The notes below the pieces were generated by a model. That model worked only from the letters and a program-made list of their open reading frames with translations, had not been told where the DNA came from and made no database searches. DNA of 64,000 nt from Symsagittifera roscoffensis (lineage: Eukaryota > Xenacoelomorpha > Acoela > Convolutidae). This document shows positions 46,200 through 58,738 of the stretch, piece after piece; the stretch's first letter is position 1; each line of letters opens with the position of its first letter. The stretch is from positions 29,736,048 to 29,800,047 of the forward strand of contig NC_087070.1 of assembly GCF_963678635.1 (NCBI RefSeq). Direction: 5' to 3'. A program made the translations under genes and the position numbers.

Positions 46200-49198
46200 T
46201 AATGGTATACAGGGTATTCTTATTTCAAATGTTTGTTATTCCAAATTATCGGTGTTTTCGTTTATGGATGTGTTATTAAATTTTCTCAAGTATCTAAGAA
46301 TTGTTTTGTTTCCTCGAAATGTGATATCTGCCTTTACGGGTTTTACTTTATATTTGTGCCAAGACTCAAGTTTCTAATGACTAGGTCAATTTTTGATACT
46401 TCTGTAGTAGCTCCAGTGTCATTTTTTCTGTGGCTGGTCGAAAAATTTTTCCAATTTCTGTTTTCGAGAGAGGTATAATTTCTAGAGGGTCACGTAGGTT
46501 AAAAACTTGATTTATTGTGTATTTTGAGTCTAAATCTGGGGGTCGTGATAAATTTTTATTATCAGTTGAAGTTTCTTTTTTTTATAGGAAATAAGTCTGC
46601 CCTATACATTTTTTGTTTCAGTGGTTTTTGTTGTGTATTGTTCTTGATCCATGATGAAATTGATATCGGTTTAAATTAAGAGTTTTCTAACAAGTCTACC
46701 TAGTAGTGATTGTTTTTGCAATCTAGATATAATGGAAAATGTTGTAAATTTTTCTTTTTTCAGTTATCAAGTCGGTTTTTACTCCATTTTTAAGTTCCAG
46801 TCGTGGTGATGCTTCATCTTTTGCAAGGAAAAACGTTATGTTTTGCGGTTTTTCTACGGTCGCTTTTATTGTTATCAATTCTGGTGGTGTATTTTAACTG
46901 AGTGTATCTGGTTGTGCAAGATTTTTTTCCGCAGCCAGACTAAATGTAAGTTTGAGAATTTCAATAGAATTAGTTGAAATCTATAAACTCTATGGTTTGG
47001 AATTAATTTTTGTGTAAAAAGGAAAATTATAGGCACATGATCTGTAAATAGAACTATTGGAAGTTTTGATCCAAGTGTTAAAAACTTAAATTCTGTGAGT
47101 ATATATATTACAGCTGTACATTCTCTCATAAGTGTAGAGAGTCTAAGCTCGGCTTTTGTAAAATCATTTTGAGTTTGCTGAGATAAGATTCATTTTGTTT
47201 GTACCTTTGTGTGATTCTAATAATGCTGCGCCGATTCCAAAAGAGGAGGTGTCGCACCTAGCATAAAATGGTTGGTCTGGATCTGGCATTGTATTTGGTA
47301 TTTTTTCAGTGAGGAGTAATTTTATTTCCTGAAATCGTTTTTGGTTTTCTGTCGTCCATTCAAATATATTTTGTTGTCAGAGAATATTATAAAATGGTCT
47401 TAAAGTATAATTGCATTTTTTAGACGTATTTACTTAAAATGTTTATCATTCCAAGAAAATCTTGGATTTTTTTATTTGATGGAAGTTGAAGTTTTATGTT
47501 TGCGTCTATGCAAGATTTTACTGAAGTGATTGTATTTCATTCGAAAATATGTCCCAGGAATTTAACAAGGGTAAGAAAGAAATGTGATTTATCTGGGGCT
47601 GCATTTATGCTTTGCTCAGGTGGTATTTGGTGATATTTTCCAATACTTTGAACTTTTCGTGTTTTGATTGCGATTTCATGAGAACATCGTCTAAATAGGT
47701 TATAACATTCTTGCTGAGAATAAGTGATCGAAACACTTTTCTCTTGAATGCTTAAAAAGCTGCTGGTCCCGTGGAAATTTCATAGAAAAGTCTTTGAAAT
47801 TCGTATTGTTAGTTTCCAATAACGAATTGTCATGATTGTTCGTCTTGTGGTATTTGAATATACGCGCTGTTCATGTCAGCTAACGTAAAATATTGCCCAT
47901 TTATTCTAGTGAGAATTACTTGAAATGTTTCTATAGGCCAATTTAGTGAGATTCAGCAATAAGTGAATTGAAGTATCTAGCATCTAGAACAGTTTTTATT
48001 GATTCTCCATTAGCGAGGATAGTAACGGTATTCATGAGTGTGTTTCCTATTGGTTGTTCTTCTTTTTTAACTGGAGAAATGATTTTGTATTGTTCTAAGA
48101 TGTCTATTAATCTATTGACTTTAAATTATAAGTGAAAGGAGATTTTGCTTGCTCGTTGTTTTTTGAAAACTGCGTCAGGTTTTAGAGGTAGATATAGCAG
48201 TGAATTTGTTCTTCCAACATCCAAACTAGATATAGCATAAATCATTGAGTATTTAGCTAGTAGTTCTGTTAATTTTTCAAATTATTGTTGTGTAATTTGA
48301 GAGAGTTGGAAAATGAACATTGTTGAAAAATTCTGTTGTTCAGTGGTATAATTTGAAAATTGGAATGTTGGTTTTAAATAGGGTGTTTTTGTAAAGTAGT
48401 CTGTATTTCGTTTTGAAACACTTTTTATATTATTAATGATAATTCTTTATTGAGTTCTGTTCATTGACATATATCTAATCATTTTAAGATGTTATTTACT
48501 CTATATGATGTTTCTACTGTGGGAGAAATTGTCGCGTTGGTTTTACAATATTCTAAAAGTCCTAGAGGTAATGTTAATTTATATGAGGAATTATTGTATA
48601 CGTGCAACGAAATCATATCTGAACTTGTTGTTTTTTGTATATTTGATTGATGAGATTGTTATTCGAAAAAATTTATGGATTGGTTTGAATTCAAGGTCGG
48701 ACTTATATAGTCATTGTTTGTTTCAATCTATGTTGTTTTGATGGACTTGATTTTTTGAGAAGCTGTATACTTATCCTGACAATGTTTTCAGGTGTTTTCG
48801 TTCTTGGTTGAACATAGGGTAAAATTTGGAAAATATGGAAGTTTTTTATTTAATCTTGAAAGAATGTGAGTGATGTCTGATTCATTCTTGAGTAATAATC
48901 TTTTATATGTAATATACTAGTTAGAACAACAATAGTGGGGATATATTTAGTAAAAAATGGTATTCGAATGATATTGTGTTTTAGATCTGTGATATGAAAT
49001 GTATGTTGAAAGGTTTATTTAAAAGTTTATTTTGTTCCCTTGTTCGAGTGGGAAAAAGGAGTAATTGAATTTTTCCATAGTTTATTAGACTTGATCCTTG
49101 TGCTGTAGCTAATCTGCTTGAAGTCTTTGAAGGTAAAAATTTTGGATGTTTCATTCCATGTGGGAAAATTTATAATACTTGATTTTGCTCCTGAATCT
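46200..49198 (-). pseudogene. Protease, reverse transcriptase and RNase H region, copy B (fossil)
   Basis: RNase H-like block at 46875-47129 (VLFTDHVPIIFLF), reverse transcriptase at about 47700-48300, protease at about 48800-49190. Broken in many places. Confidence 0.65.
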
Positions 49199-49206
49199 TG
49201 AACTTG

Positions 49207-49853
49207 AAAGTCCTAGAGGTAATGTTAATTTATATGGGGAATTATTGTATACGTGAAACGAAATCATATCTGAACTTGTTTTTTTTGTATATTTGATTGA
49301 TGAGATTGTTACTCGAAAAAATTTATGGATTGTTTTGAATTCAAGGTCGGACTTATATAGTCCTTGTTTGTTTCAATCTATGTTGTTTTGATGGACTTGA
49401 TTTTATGAGAAGCTGTATACTTATCCTGACAATGATTTCAGGTGTTTTCGTTCTTGGTTGTACATAGGGTAAAATTTGGAAAATATGGAAGTTTTTTATT
49501 TAATCTTTGAAAGAATGTGAGTGATGTCTAAATCATTCTTGTGTAATAATCTTTTATATGTAATATACTATTTAGAACAACAATAGTGGGGATATATTTT
49601 GTAAAAAATGGTATTCCAATGATATTGTGTTTTATATCTGTGATAAGAAATGTTTGTTTGAAAGGTTTATTTGAAAGTTTATTTTGTTCCATTGCTCGAG
49701 TGGGAAGAAGGAGTAATTGAATTTTTCCATAGTTTATTAGACTTGATCCTTGTGCCGTAGCTAATCTGCTTGAAGTCTTTTAAGGTAAGAATTTTGGATG
49801 TTTCATTCCATGTGGGAAAATTTATAATACTTGATTTTGCTCCTGAATCTATT
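49207..49853 (-). repeat. 0.65-kb tandem duplication inside the fossil
   Basis: GAAAGTCCTAGAGGTAATGT onward repeats 48556-49198 with a few per cent difference. It is a second, smaller tandem duplication adjoining the end of copy B. Confidence 0.85.
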
Positions 49854-52420
49854 AAAAAACAATTTCGAGGTGTGTTGATTCATAATCTTTGCTTTTTGGA
49901 TTTTCTAAGAGAAGTGGAATTGTCCAAATTTTTTCACTATGTGGTTGTATTTTTTTTGTTGTATTTCGATATATTTTATTCGCACTTGAACTTCCTTCAA
50001 ATTCTTATTCGGTGAAATCTGTTATGTTTTGTGTTATGTCTGATTTCTCGAATTTAATAAAAAATTCGATTTATTAAAAAATTTTGAAAGTTTTTTTTGA
50101 TAATATTTCCGTTCAATTGCTTTTTTGTATTCATTTTCAATCTCTAGTTTGTTTATTGAAAGCGTATTTACTGTTTCACTCTCATTATCTGTGGATTCAC
50201 AATTTATGTGATTTAGTTTTAACTCTAAAATTTCTGTGTTGTCAATACCGGGAGGATGTGATTGAGTTTCTTCAGTTAATTGTACTTGATGAATTTGTCT
50301 TTGATGTTTAGGTGTACTATTTTTATAGTTTTGTTGTAAATTTTGATATTGTGTAATATTTCTGTGTGGTTGCTGAGAATAATTTTTCTAACAATTTGAG
50401 TATTTAGATTTTCGATTCCTGGAATCTATTGTGATTATGATTATAGTTTGATCGGTTGTTTGATTAGTTTCGTGATCTGTTATCTATTGTCTATTTCTAT
50501 CGTTTGATTTTTTCCCATTTTGATTATATGAGGAATTTTTAGAACAGTCGTTTGATTAATGTCAATTTCAAGAGTTTGAATGAGAACGATCTCTATTATA
50601 ATTTGAGTAATTACTTCTGTTTGAGTTTGATCTTGAATAATGATTTCGATATTGGTTATTTTGACTGTTTGATCTACTATATCTATATTGTGAGAAATAT
50701 TGAGAAGTTCTTCGATCTTGAGATCTCCGCGATAGGTTTTTCGATAAAGTGATTGTTGTCTATAGTTATTATAGTTGTCTGGAAGTGGTTTTCCTGAACT
50801 ATTTTTACAGTAAATGTTTTTGTTTGCTAAATTCTGGTCTTTTTTCATGTACTGATAAAAGGATTTAATTGGTTCTCTATGTTTCTGTGGTTTTTTCTGA
50901 TTATCTTGTTGTTTTGTCTACATTCAGCGATGCTATGTCCATATCAACGGCAAGAGTTACACCAGGTTTTAAATGAGGGTTTATATTTAAAATTTAGGTT
51001 TTTGTCCTAGATGTTTAATATTTGAGTAATTGTTTCGCCTAGTTCAGTGTCGAAGTCATAATTTTTATTTATTTGTGAAGTAGTTGTATGGAAGTTGTTT
51101 ATCTATTGTCATATTAAGTTTTCGGTATGGAAGTTGTTTGAGTATTGTAATTTTAAATTTTCTGTTTCTTCCAATTTCATAATGATTTCAGCTTGTTCAA
51201 AATTTTCTACTAGTTTCCTGAAATCTCAATCAAGTTCTCAAATTGAATATGGATGTGGTGCTCTCTTTTTTTTGCTACTTTTTGTAGTTGTGGTGTTAAA
51301 GTCATCATTAAGACTTCTGTCATCTTTGGGTTTTTATAATCATGCGTATTAAGACAATATGCTTTTTTCACTAATGTTCCGATTCTTTTTGCAAGTTGCT
51401 TTATTGTTTCATTAGAGAGTTACGGATTTCGTTGAATAGAACACTTTGATGTTGTTTTTTTTCTTTCGAGTCGAACGTTTCTGAAAATTCTTGTGTGATT
51501 TTTTTCTAGTCTGATTTAATATCTATAGGTAAAATTTAAAACCATTTTTGAGCTGAGCCATCAAACGTGGTTTGGATTAGAGCTGAGCATCTATGTATCC
51601 AGTTTTGATGAAGTGGTGTATTTACTGCTTCAGTTCCTATATTTAAAATTATATTCTTCTGAGTATTCACGATCTGTTCCTGTGAATACCATTAGTGGTT
51701 TATTAGAAGATACAGAAGATTCACACATGAGGTATAGATTTCTAGTCATTTGGAGGGATTCTGCGGCATTTGGTATGTGAGAAAAATTGGTAAGTTGTGT
51801 TTTTTAAATTTAAAGTTGTTGTATATAATATGGTAATCGGATTTCATTTTGCATTTGCGTTGGTTGATATCTTTGTGTATTTATAAGATTTTGTGATTGG
51901 AAATTATTATTATATGATGCTGAGTTTTGATTTGTAGGAAAAGTTTGTCTTGATTGTCGTGTTTGTTCATTTCGTGTTTATAGTTCAAAAAAATCTCGTT
52001 CATAAATAGGATCTGGTTGATCAATATTCGAGTTATTACTTTGTTGATTTGTGTTAAGTCGTTGTTGGTTATGGCTAAAATAGTCTTTATCTTTTAAGTT
52101 TTGTTATTGATTTCTTGTAAGATGTTTATTAGATATATTTTTGTTTTGTTGAAAGAACGGGAAGTTTTTGCTACAATCCACTGTAGATCATTGTTGATCG
52201 ACAAAAAAAACTGTTTGAGAGGCTTGTTGTGGTACTTGTTGATTGGAGTTTGTGCTTGTGGTTGGTTTTGACTGTTCATGCAGGGGAGCGGTTTGTGATT
52301 TTATTTTTTTTCAAAAAAATGTACTTATGATATGGAAAATTGTTTCTATTAGACGTTTTTGTTTATTTGTTTGTCGTGATGTCGTTACTGGTTAACATGT
52401 TTGATAATCCATTTGTGAGT
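49854..52420 (-). pseudogene. gag/nucleocapsid region of fossil element
   Basis: A CCHC zinc-knuckle pattern is discernible on the - strand at about 50926-50965, followed (towards lower coordinates) by an Asn/Ile/Gln-rich stretch (50480-50848). The rest is AT-rich, Gln/Asn-rich coding remains as expected of an eroded Gag. Broken. Confidence 0.5.
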
Positions 52421-53667
52421 GTTTTGGAGTAACAGAAGGTTTTTACTAAGGATTGTCTAGTCGTTTGTGGAAATGCGGTATTTTTGTTTTGGGGAGTTGT
52501 TAGTGTAGGATGAATGGGGGAAAAGCTTTGTTGTTCTGTTGTTGGCATTGTTTCTACTATTTCTTCCTTAATGTGATGACAGAAATGTGATCAAATTTGA
52601 ACATCTTGTTTTGTAAGATTTCTTGTTCCATTTGAAATTTCTTGTGTATCAAGGAATGTGAAAATTAAACCATTCTCTGCTGTTCTGCCAGTAAACATTG
52701 CATTATAATTTAAACGTGTTGCATCAATAGTAAGTGGAGTTATTCTAACATAGTCTATATCAACAGAGATAGCAGTGATTGTTGTACTGGTTGTATCAGT
52801 TGTTATATTAAAAACGATGGATTAGACCAATCAGGAACCCAAACACATTCTATTTTATCTGCTAATTCAGTTTCATCATCTGAGCTTTGCGGTCGAAAAC
52901 TTTTTCTTGATTAAGCTATGAGATTGATGTTATGGACAAACTAATCAATTATCAACAAGGCTAGTAATCTTTGTAAATCATGTTTCATGTTTGACATTTT
53001 GTGAAATTTCGTTACTAGTAGGGTTTTCAAGGATTGTATCTAAAATTTTTGAGAAAAGATAGATCTCTTGTCTTACAGTTGAGTGCCGGGAGGTTCGAGG
53101 CGGTGACTCATTTTGTGTTTCTTTCAATTCTAATATAAATATTTAGCTATAAGTACTTGAAAAAACTTCATTTGTGAATATTGAATTTGCTCTGTGTGAA
53201 TTTTGGTGTTGTATAATTTTTATATAGTCTGTGAAAATTTTTGAGAATTCTATGTATTTATCATCTGTTTGTATTTGAGGTGTAGGGTGATTTGATTGTG
53301 GTAATAAGATTTCAATTGTGATCATACCGTAATATGATATAATAGGACAAATATCGTTGAGATAGTGATCAACGGTTTGTCGTTTTATTCTTATTTTAGG
53401 AACTTCTTGTTTAAATGAGCAATTCCTTTTTCGAATAAATTTACATTTATGTCACGACAAAACTGTACTTGTCCTCGGTTGGGATCACTTTCTGGTTCTA
53501 AAAAAAATGGAAGTATCGAGTTATGATAGAAATTTGCGTTGTAATCTATCATTTTTTGTATTGTATAACTGTTAATATGTAAGTTTTAATATGTATTATT
53601 GATTGATTCCAATTATAAAGGCGTACTGGTTTGTTAATATATGATTTCTTTATTCTGTGTTTTCCGT
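52421..53667 (-). repeat. 1,247-bp tandem unit, copy 1
   Basis: Begins GTTTTGGAGTAACAGAAGGT and is followed directly by a second copy at 53668-54914. About 1 % difference by eye. Lies in the gag side of the fossil. Confidence 0.92.
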
Positions 53668-54914
53668 GTTTTGGAGTAACAGAAGGTTTTTACTAAGGAT
53701 TGTCTAGTCGTTTGTGGAAATGCGGTATTTTTGTTTTGGGGAGTTGTTAGTGTAGGATGAATGGGGGAAAAGCTTTGTTGTTCTGTTGTTGGCATTGTTT
53801 CTACTATTTCTTTCTTAATGTGATGACAGAAATGTGATCAAATTTGAACATCTTGTTGTGTAAGATTTCTTGTTCCATTTGAAATTTCTTGTGTATCAAG
53901 GAATGTGAAAATTAAACCATTCTCTGCTGTTCTGCCAGTAAACATTGCATTATAATTTAAACGTGTTGCATCAATAGTAAGTGGAGTTATTCTAACATAG
54001 TCTATATCAACAGAGATAGCAGTGATTGCTGTACTGGTTGTATCAGTTGTTATATTAAAAACGATGGATTAGACCAATCAGGAACCCAAACACATTCTAT
54101 TTTATCTGCTAATTCAGTTTCATCATCTGAGCTTTGCGGTCGAAAACTTTTTTTTGATTAAGCTATGAGATTGATGTTATGGACAAACTAATCAATTATC
54201 AACAAGGCTAGTAATCTTTGTAAATCATGTTTCATGTTTGACATTTTGTGAAATTTCGTTACTAGTAGGGTTTTCAAGGATTGTATCTAAAATTTTTGAG
54301 AAAAGATAGATCTCTTGTCTTACATTTGAGTGCCGGGAGGTTCGAGGCGGTGACTCATTTTGTGTTTCTTTCAATTCTAATATAAATATTTAGCTATAAA
54401 TACTTGAAAAAACTTCATTTGTGAATATTGAATTTGCTCTGTGTGAAATTTGGTGTTGTATAATTTTTATATAGTCTGTGAAAATTTTTGAGAGTTCTAT
54501 GTATTTATCATCTGTTTGTATTTGATGTGTAGGGTGATTTGATTGTGGTAATAAGATTTCAATTGTGATCATACCGTAATATGATATAATAGGACAAATA
54601 TCGTTGAGATAGTGATCAACGGTTTGTCGTTTTATTCTTATTTTAGGAACTTCTTGTTTAAATGAGCTATTCCTTTTTCGAATAAATTTACATTTAGGTC
54701 ACGACAAAACTGTACTTGTCCTCGGTTGGGATCACTTTCTGGTTCTAAGAAAAATGGAAGTATCGAGTTATGATAGAAATTTGCGTTGTAATCTATCATT
54801 TTTTGTATCGTATAACTGTTAATATGTAAGTTTTAATATGTATTATTGATTGATTCCAATTATAAAGGCGTACTGGTTTGTTAATATATGATTTCTTTAT
54901 TCTGTGTTTTCCGT
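53668..54914 (-). repeat. 1,247-bp tandem unit, copy 2
   Basis: Second copy of 52421-53667; both end TTTATTCTGTGTTTTCCG. Confidence 0.92.
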
Positions 54915-55845
54915 TAATGGTGCTGTAGCTTCTGAGTCAGGAAATAATATAAAATGATGTGTGTGAATTCATGAAACTGACAATAAAAATTAATAATAAA
55001 ATTTTTTTGTATTTATTATTCAATAAATTAATTATTCAAAATAAATTTTTTTTTTCAATAAATTAATTAATCAAAATTAATTATTTGATTTACTGCAGAT
55101 TTTGGGGAGAAAAACTAATGATCTTTTAAACAGTTGTTTTTGTTTAAATATTAGGTTTAGCTCCGAATGAGTTGTTGAAGAGTTATTCTTCAAATAAACT
55201 TCAAGTCAATAAATGAATATCTAAATATAATGCATAAAGTATTCTAAATACAAAAACTTCTTGCGGTTTTCGTCGTACTATCATGTAATAGATTGGTCCG
55301 TTCCCTGATTGTTGTTCACGCCTTGATCTTGTTCTTCTTGCAACACCTGGTATTTCTCGTATTGTTTGGAAAATTGGCGTAGATTTATTGAGACGCAGAG
55401 ACAATTCTTTTAAGTTGTCTTTTCCATCTAACCTTTTTGCATTTATGCAATTGTCTAATTCTAAGTTTTTTAAGGTCTTGTTGGAGACTTATGGTCGGAC
55501 CAAATGAGTTGTGACCTTTGGTATGTACTCATAGAGTAATTTCAGATAAAGTATATTGTCTCTTCTTCACGCTATCTTATTTTTGGTCGGATAGATTCGT
55601 GCAACTTCTTAGTCTATTGCCAGTCTTAATCTTACTCTTATATCTCCTAGTCTCAATCGATCTAGTGTATACTGGTTTTCGCGAGTTAGCTCGTGAAGTT
55701 TATCCAGATGGAGATCAACTGTAGTCTAAGATTTATTCAAATTGTTCTGGTGCTGAAACTACAAGTAATTTCAGCACTTACAAATTAGTGTCAATGTTAG
55801 AGATCGAATATGATTGGTTAGTGCTTCTTATATAGTTGCTTTTTC
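54915..55845. other. 5' side of the fossil and flank
   Basis: Contains AT-rich sequence, an Arg-rich short - strand frame (55201-55404) that may be the start of gag, and a small inverted repeat TGCTGAAA...TTTCAGCA at about 55749-55774. No LTR was proved. Confidence 0.4.
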
Positions 55846-55849
55846 GAAT

Positions 55850-56090
55850 GATATCCCGCAGTCAATAAAAAGAGAAAATAATCGATTATATTACAAGTAT
55901 AATTGTACTTTTATTGAAAATATAATTAATTTTAAGCGCTAAGTTTGGATGTTTAAACGATTTATAATCCATTATAATGTAAACATTTTGGTGACATTCT
56001 AAAAAAATTTAATCAATTGTAATTGATTATAATTTTTCCGAAAATCTTTTATAATCTATTATAATAGATAATAATCCCATTTTCTATCAA
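55850..56090 (+). repeat. AT-rich dispersed repeat, copy 2
   Basis: Starts GATATCCCGCAGTCAATAAA and matches 1954-2205 through TTACAAGTATAATTGTACTT and ATAATCCATTATAATG. An inverted partner ends at about 57520. Confidence 0.75.
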
Positions 56091-56188
56091 GAAACTATCC
56101 TACAAAAATTCAATTATAATAATAATTATTATTATTATTATGGATTCAGCTATTAGAGCTTGGGTGTTTCCACCCTTAAGTTTCAGCG

Positions 56189-56794
56189 TCATGCAAGTTT
56201 CCATGTCGAAATATCGTTGTATCTATAGTTTGTCATGAAGTAATTCCAGAAGTGCTTCAGTAGTCGTGGTTTGAGTCCCTGATGGTTGGAGTAGTCGATT
56301 GAATTTGGTAAGATGTTCACAAGTTTGCAGGTTCTGAGCCAAAACTCCTGTTGGTAGATAGATTTCTTTATTTTCGGCAGTTCGAAAAAAGGTTTCTCTG
56401 ATAACCGGGTGGCTCTGTCGAATTCCTTTAAACAAAAATACTCTGTGGCATCAATTTTATAGTAACCATTCAACATCTTGGACATAAATAGTAGATCCAA
56501 TAATTGCATATACAGGGTCAGCGGTAAAATGTTGCATTGCATCAGATTTGTTACGTAGTCGTTCCGGCCATTTACCCATGTCAGTGCTTTCTCTTGCACT
56601 TTTTCGATCAATCTAAGCATTTTAATGCTTGCTGCCCAGCAACTTGACCCATATAACAGCACTTGTAAAATCATCGATTTAAATATATTAAGTTTCACTC
56701 GCATTGGTAGTCCCTTTGGAGTGTTTCGTTTCAGCATAAAAAAGGTCTTAAGGGCTTTGGATATATTATTGCTAATAGTTTCATTCCATTTCAT
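56189..56794 (-). pseudogene. LINE reverse-transcriptase C-terminal fragment
   Basis: 201-residue open frame resembling the C-terminal (post-palm) region of non-LTR retrotransposon ORF2 proteins. Visible blocks include KLNIFKSMILQVLLYGSSCW, LRLIEKVQEKALTWVNGR, and CNILPLTLYMQLLDLLFMSK followed by MLNGYY. The reverse-transcriptase palm is absent upstream, so the copy is 5'-truncated, as usual for LINEs. Probably a Jockey/CR1-like clade. It shares no visible sequence with the RT pair at 62845-64000. Confidence 0.8.
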
Positions 56795-56893
56795 AATCCG
56801 CGAGACTAATAACCCAATTTGGATTATAATTTAGCTATTCTGTATGAAAAAAACAGTAAAAATCAAATTTAATGTAAGTTTAAGCTATAAGCA

Positions 56894-57190
56894 GGATCGG
56901 ATCAAGGACTTTCTCGGGAGACCTTTTTTTTAAGGTTGAACAAAAGTTTATGAGTTCTCCTAAATCACTATAATGATTTCATTTTGATTAAACTTTCTTC
57001 GCCGCAAAATTATGAAAAAAACAGCCCAAAAAAGTCGTTTTTAGTCAATTTTTGGAAAATTTGGATCTAGAAATTGCGTTTTTTTTGGCGCGCTCTCCCC
57101 CCTCAAAATTAAAATATATTTCCGCCAGAGGCAAATTTAGAAAATTCTTAGGCTGCGTCACCAAAAATGAACATCTCAAGATAGTTCAAA
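56894..57190 (-). mobile_element. MITE of the CAGTGGCGGAT family, reverse copy
   Basis: Begins CAGGATCGGATCAAGGACTTTC, the reverse complement of the right end of the 25093-25484 element. It continues with GGCGCGCTCTCCCCCCTCAA and a stretch matching the left interior. The other terminus is missing. Confidence 0.65.
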
Positions 57191-57259
57191 ATCAGTTTAT
57201 TTTAATTGGGTAACCAACTGAAAAAAAACACAAAACAAAACAAGAATAAAACAAAATAA

Positions 57260-57520
57260 AGCAATGACACAATTGTTGAATAATAATGGAATCTAATCCA
57301 TTATAATGGATTTTAATTCAATAAAGTTTGAGATTTTTTTTCAAAAAATAATCGATTATAATCGGTTATAAACTGTTATAATGATTTTTATTGTTTCGAA
57401 AAATTGTAACCTTGTACTCTTTTTTTTATTCGATTATAATCAATGCTTCTTAAAATTTTGAGACTGACAGAAAAAATCCCTTATAATCTATTATTTTCTC
57501 TTTTTACTGAGTGCGGGCAG
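57260..57520 (-). repeat. AT-rich dispersed repeat, inverted partial copy
   Basis: CTATTATTTTCTCTTTTTAC plus TGAGTGCGGGC is the reverse complement of the start of the 1954 and 55850 repeats. AT-rich TATAATCGATTATAATC motifs precede it. Confidence 0.6.
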
Positions 57521-57522
57521 TA

Positions 57523-58198
57523 CAGAGCTGATTTAAAACGCGTTAAACTTGAAATTTCAAACGTGTTTTTCTCAAATTGGGTTGATTTTAAGTGAAAAAT
57601 CATGAAGACAAAACTTGCTTAAAATTTTGGCTAAATTAATATGGTGTAATTTTATTTGGCAAAAATCGGTTCCAAAATTTTACCAAAAATGGGTAATTTT
57701 GGCTGTTCTTAGTTAATCAGAAATACACCAAAAACACCTAGTCGATCACAGACATAATTATATCAAAGTTAGCCCCCCTCGTAGCTCAACAAACTTTATG
57801 AAAAGTAAATTCTCCAAAAAAGTTCGTCGCAAACCGTTTAAAAATTGTGTTCAAATAAAAATTGGTGTTTTTATTAGTATAAAAGTCTTTTTTGTAGATA
57901 AAACAAAAATAAACTAATTTATACAATTTTTGGAGAGTATACTGTTCTTAAAGTTTGTTGGGATAAGTGAGGGGTTATTTTTGATATAACTGACTGTGAT
58001 CGACTGGGTAATTTTGGCGTAGTTTTTGATTAATTAAGAAGAGCCAAAATGACCCATTTTTGAGGCAAAATTGTTGTCTCGAATTTCGCAAAACAAATTA
58101 CACCATATTAATTTTGCCAAAACTTTAAGCAAGTTTCGTCTTCATGAGTTATTACTTAAACTCAACGCGTTTTGTCCGGTTAATTTAAATCAGCACTG
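57523..58198. mobile_element. Long-TIR mariner-like MITE, copy B
   Basis: 676 bases flanked by TA on both sides (57521-57522 and 58199-58200). Ends CAGAGCTGATTTAAAACGCG and, inverted, CAGTGCTGATTTAAATTAAC. Long inner inverted arms include AAAACTTGCTTAAAATTTTGG against CCAAAACTTTAAGCAAGTTT. A TA duplication and CAGTG-type ends fit a Tc1/mariner-derived MITE. Confidence 0.8.
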
Positions 58199-58199
58199 T

Positions 58200-58738
58200 A
58201 CAAAGAGTTTAGGAACTGACCAAAGCGGTAAACAAGAAGGAGCCAGTTAAAGCGAAACAGTAAAATCGAGTCGACGCGAATGCTGATGAAGCTTAACGGG
58301 AGAAATAACTAAATTTCAAACGCCCTGAAAAACCGTTTAAAATTTTCCTCTGCATCATTTAGGGGGAAGGGGATAAACGAAAAGACCCCAATTCTTTATG
58401 CTATAATGAGTTAGATGAATAGAAAATTTGCAGCTTTTTTTTGGCGAAGAACGACTGAATTAGGCCTAACATTATAGCAAACACTAAAGAAACGGTTGAA
58501 ACTGGCGTTTGAGGCACCGGAAAGAACTGATAACTGCTTCAAACCAAAAATTAAGATTTCAGAGAAGTTATTTAAGATCATTTTCTGCCGATCAAAATCA
58601 AAAAAATTGTTGAAATTCAAATTAAAAACTGTTCAAAATGATCCTTGAAACCAGGAATATTTGGGAGAAAAACCTTTTGTTTGCGTTTAGTTTTGTGCAC
58701 TAGTGTAGTTGAGTAATATAGATAAACGACACTGGGAT
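58200..58738. other. Intergenic, nothing firm
   Basis: Carries a sequence around 58345-58395 (CATCATTTAGGGGGAAGGGG) that is an inverted relative of 31840-31870. No gene was found. Confidence 0.4.

Larger units (their letters stand above)
42463..49198 (-). repeat. 6.7-kb internal tandem unit, copy B
   Basis: Second copy of the unit at 35731-42462, with a few short segments present here and absent in copy A (for example near 42705, 42865 and 47025). Confidence 0.9.
35731..55404 (-). mobile_element. Large Ty3/gypsy-like, env-type retroelement fossil with internal tandem duplications
   Basis: Read on the - strand, the order is gag-like region (about 55400-50000), protease and reverse transcriptase, integrase (46196-45552), then an env-like region (about 45500-42465). 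Then protease, reverse transcriptase, integrase (39397-38753) and env-like region occur a second time down to 35731. No LTR lies between the two sets and no LTR pair was found at the ends. The coding remains are heavily interrupted (dozens of breaks), so the element is long dead. The tandem copies differ by only about 1-2 % by eye, so the duplications are much younger than the element. Outer limits are approximate. Confidence 0.8.

Noticed and set aside
35731-55404. CRISPR-like or integron-like array suggested by the repeated blocks
   Set aside because: Units are kilobase-scale tandem duplications of a retroelement, not short repeats with unique spacers.
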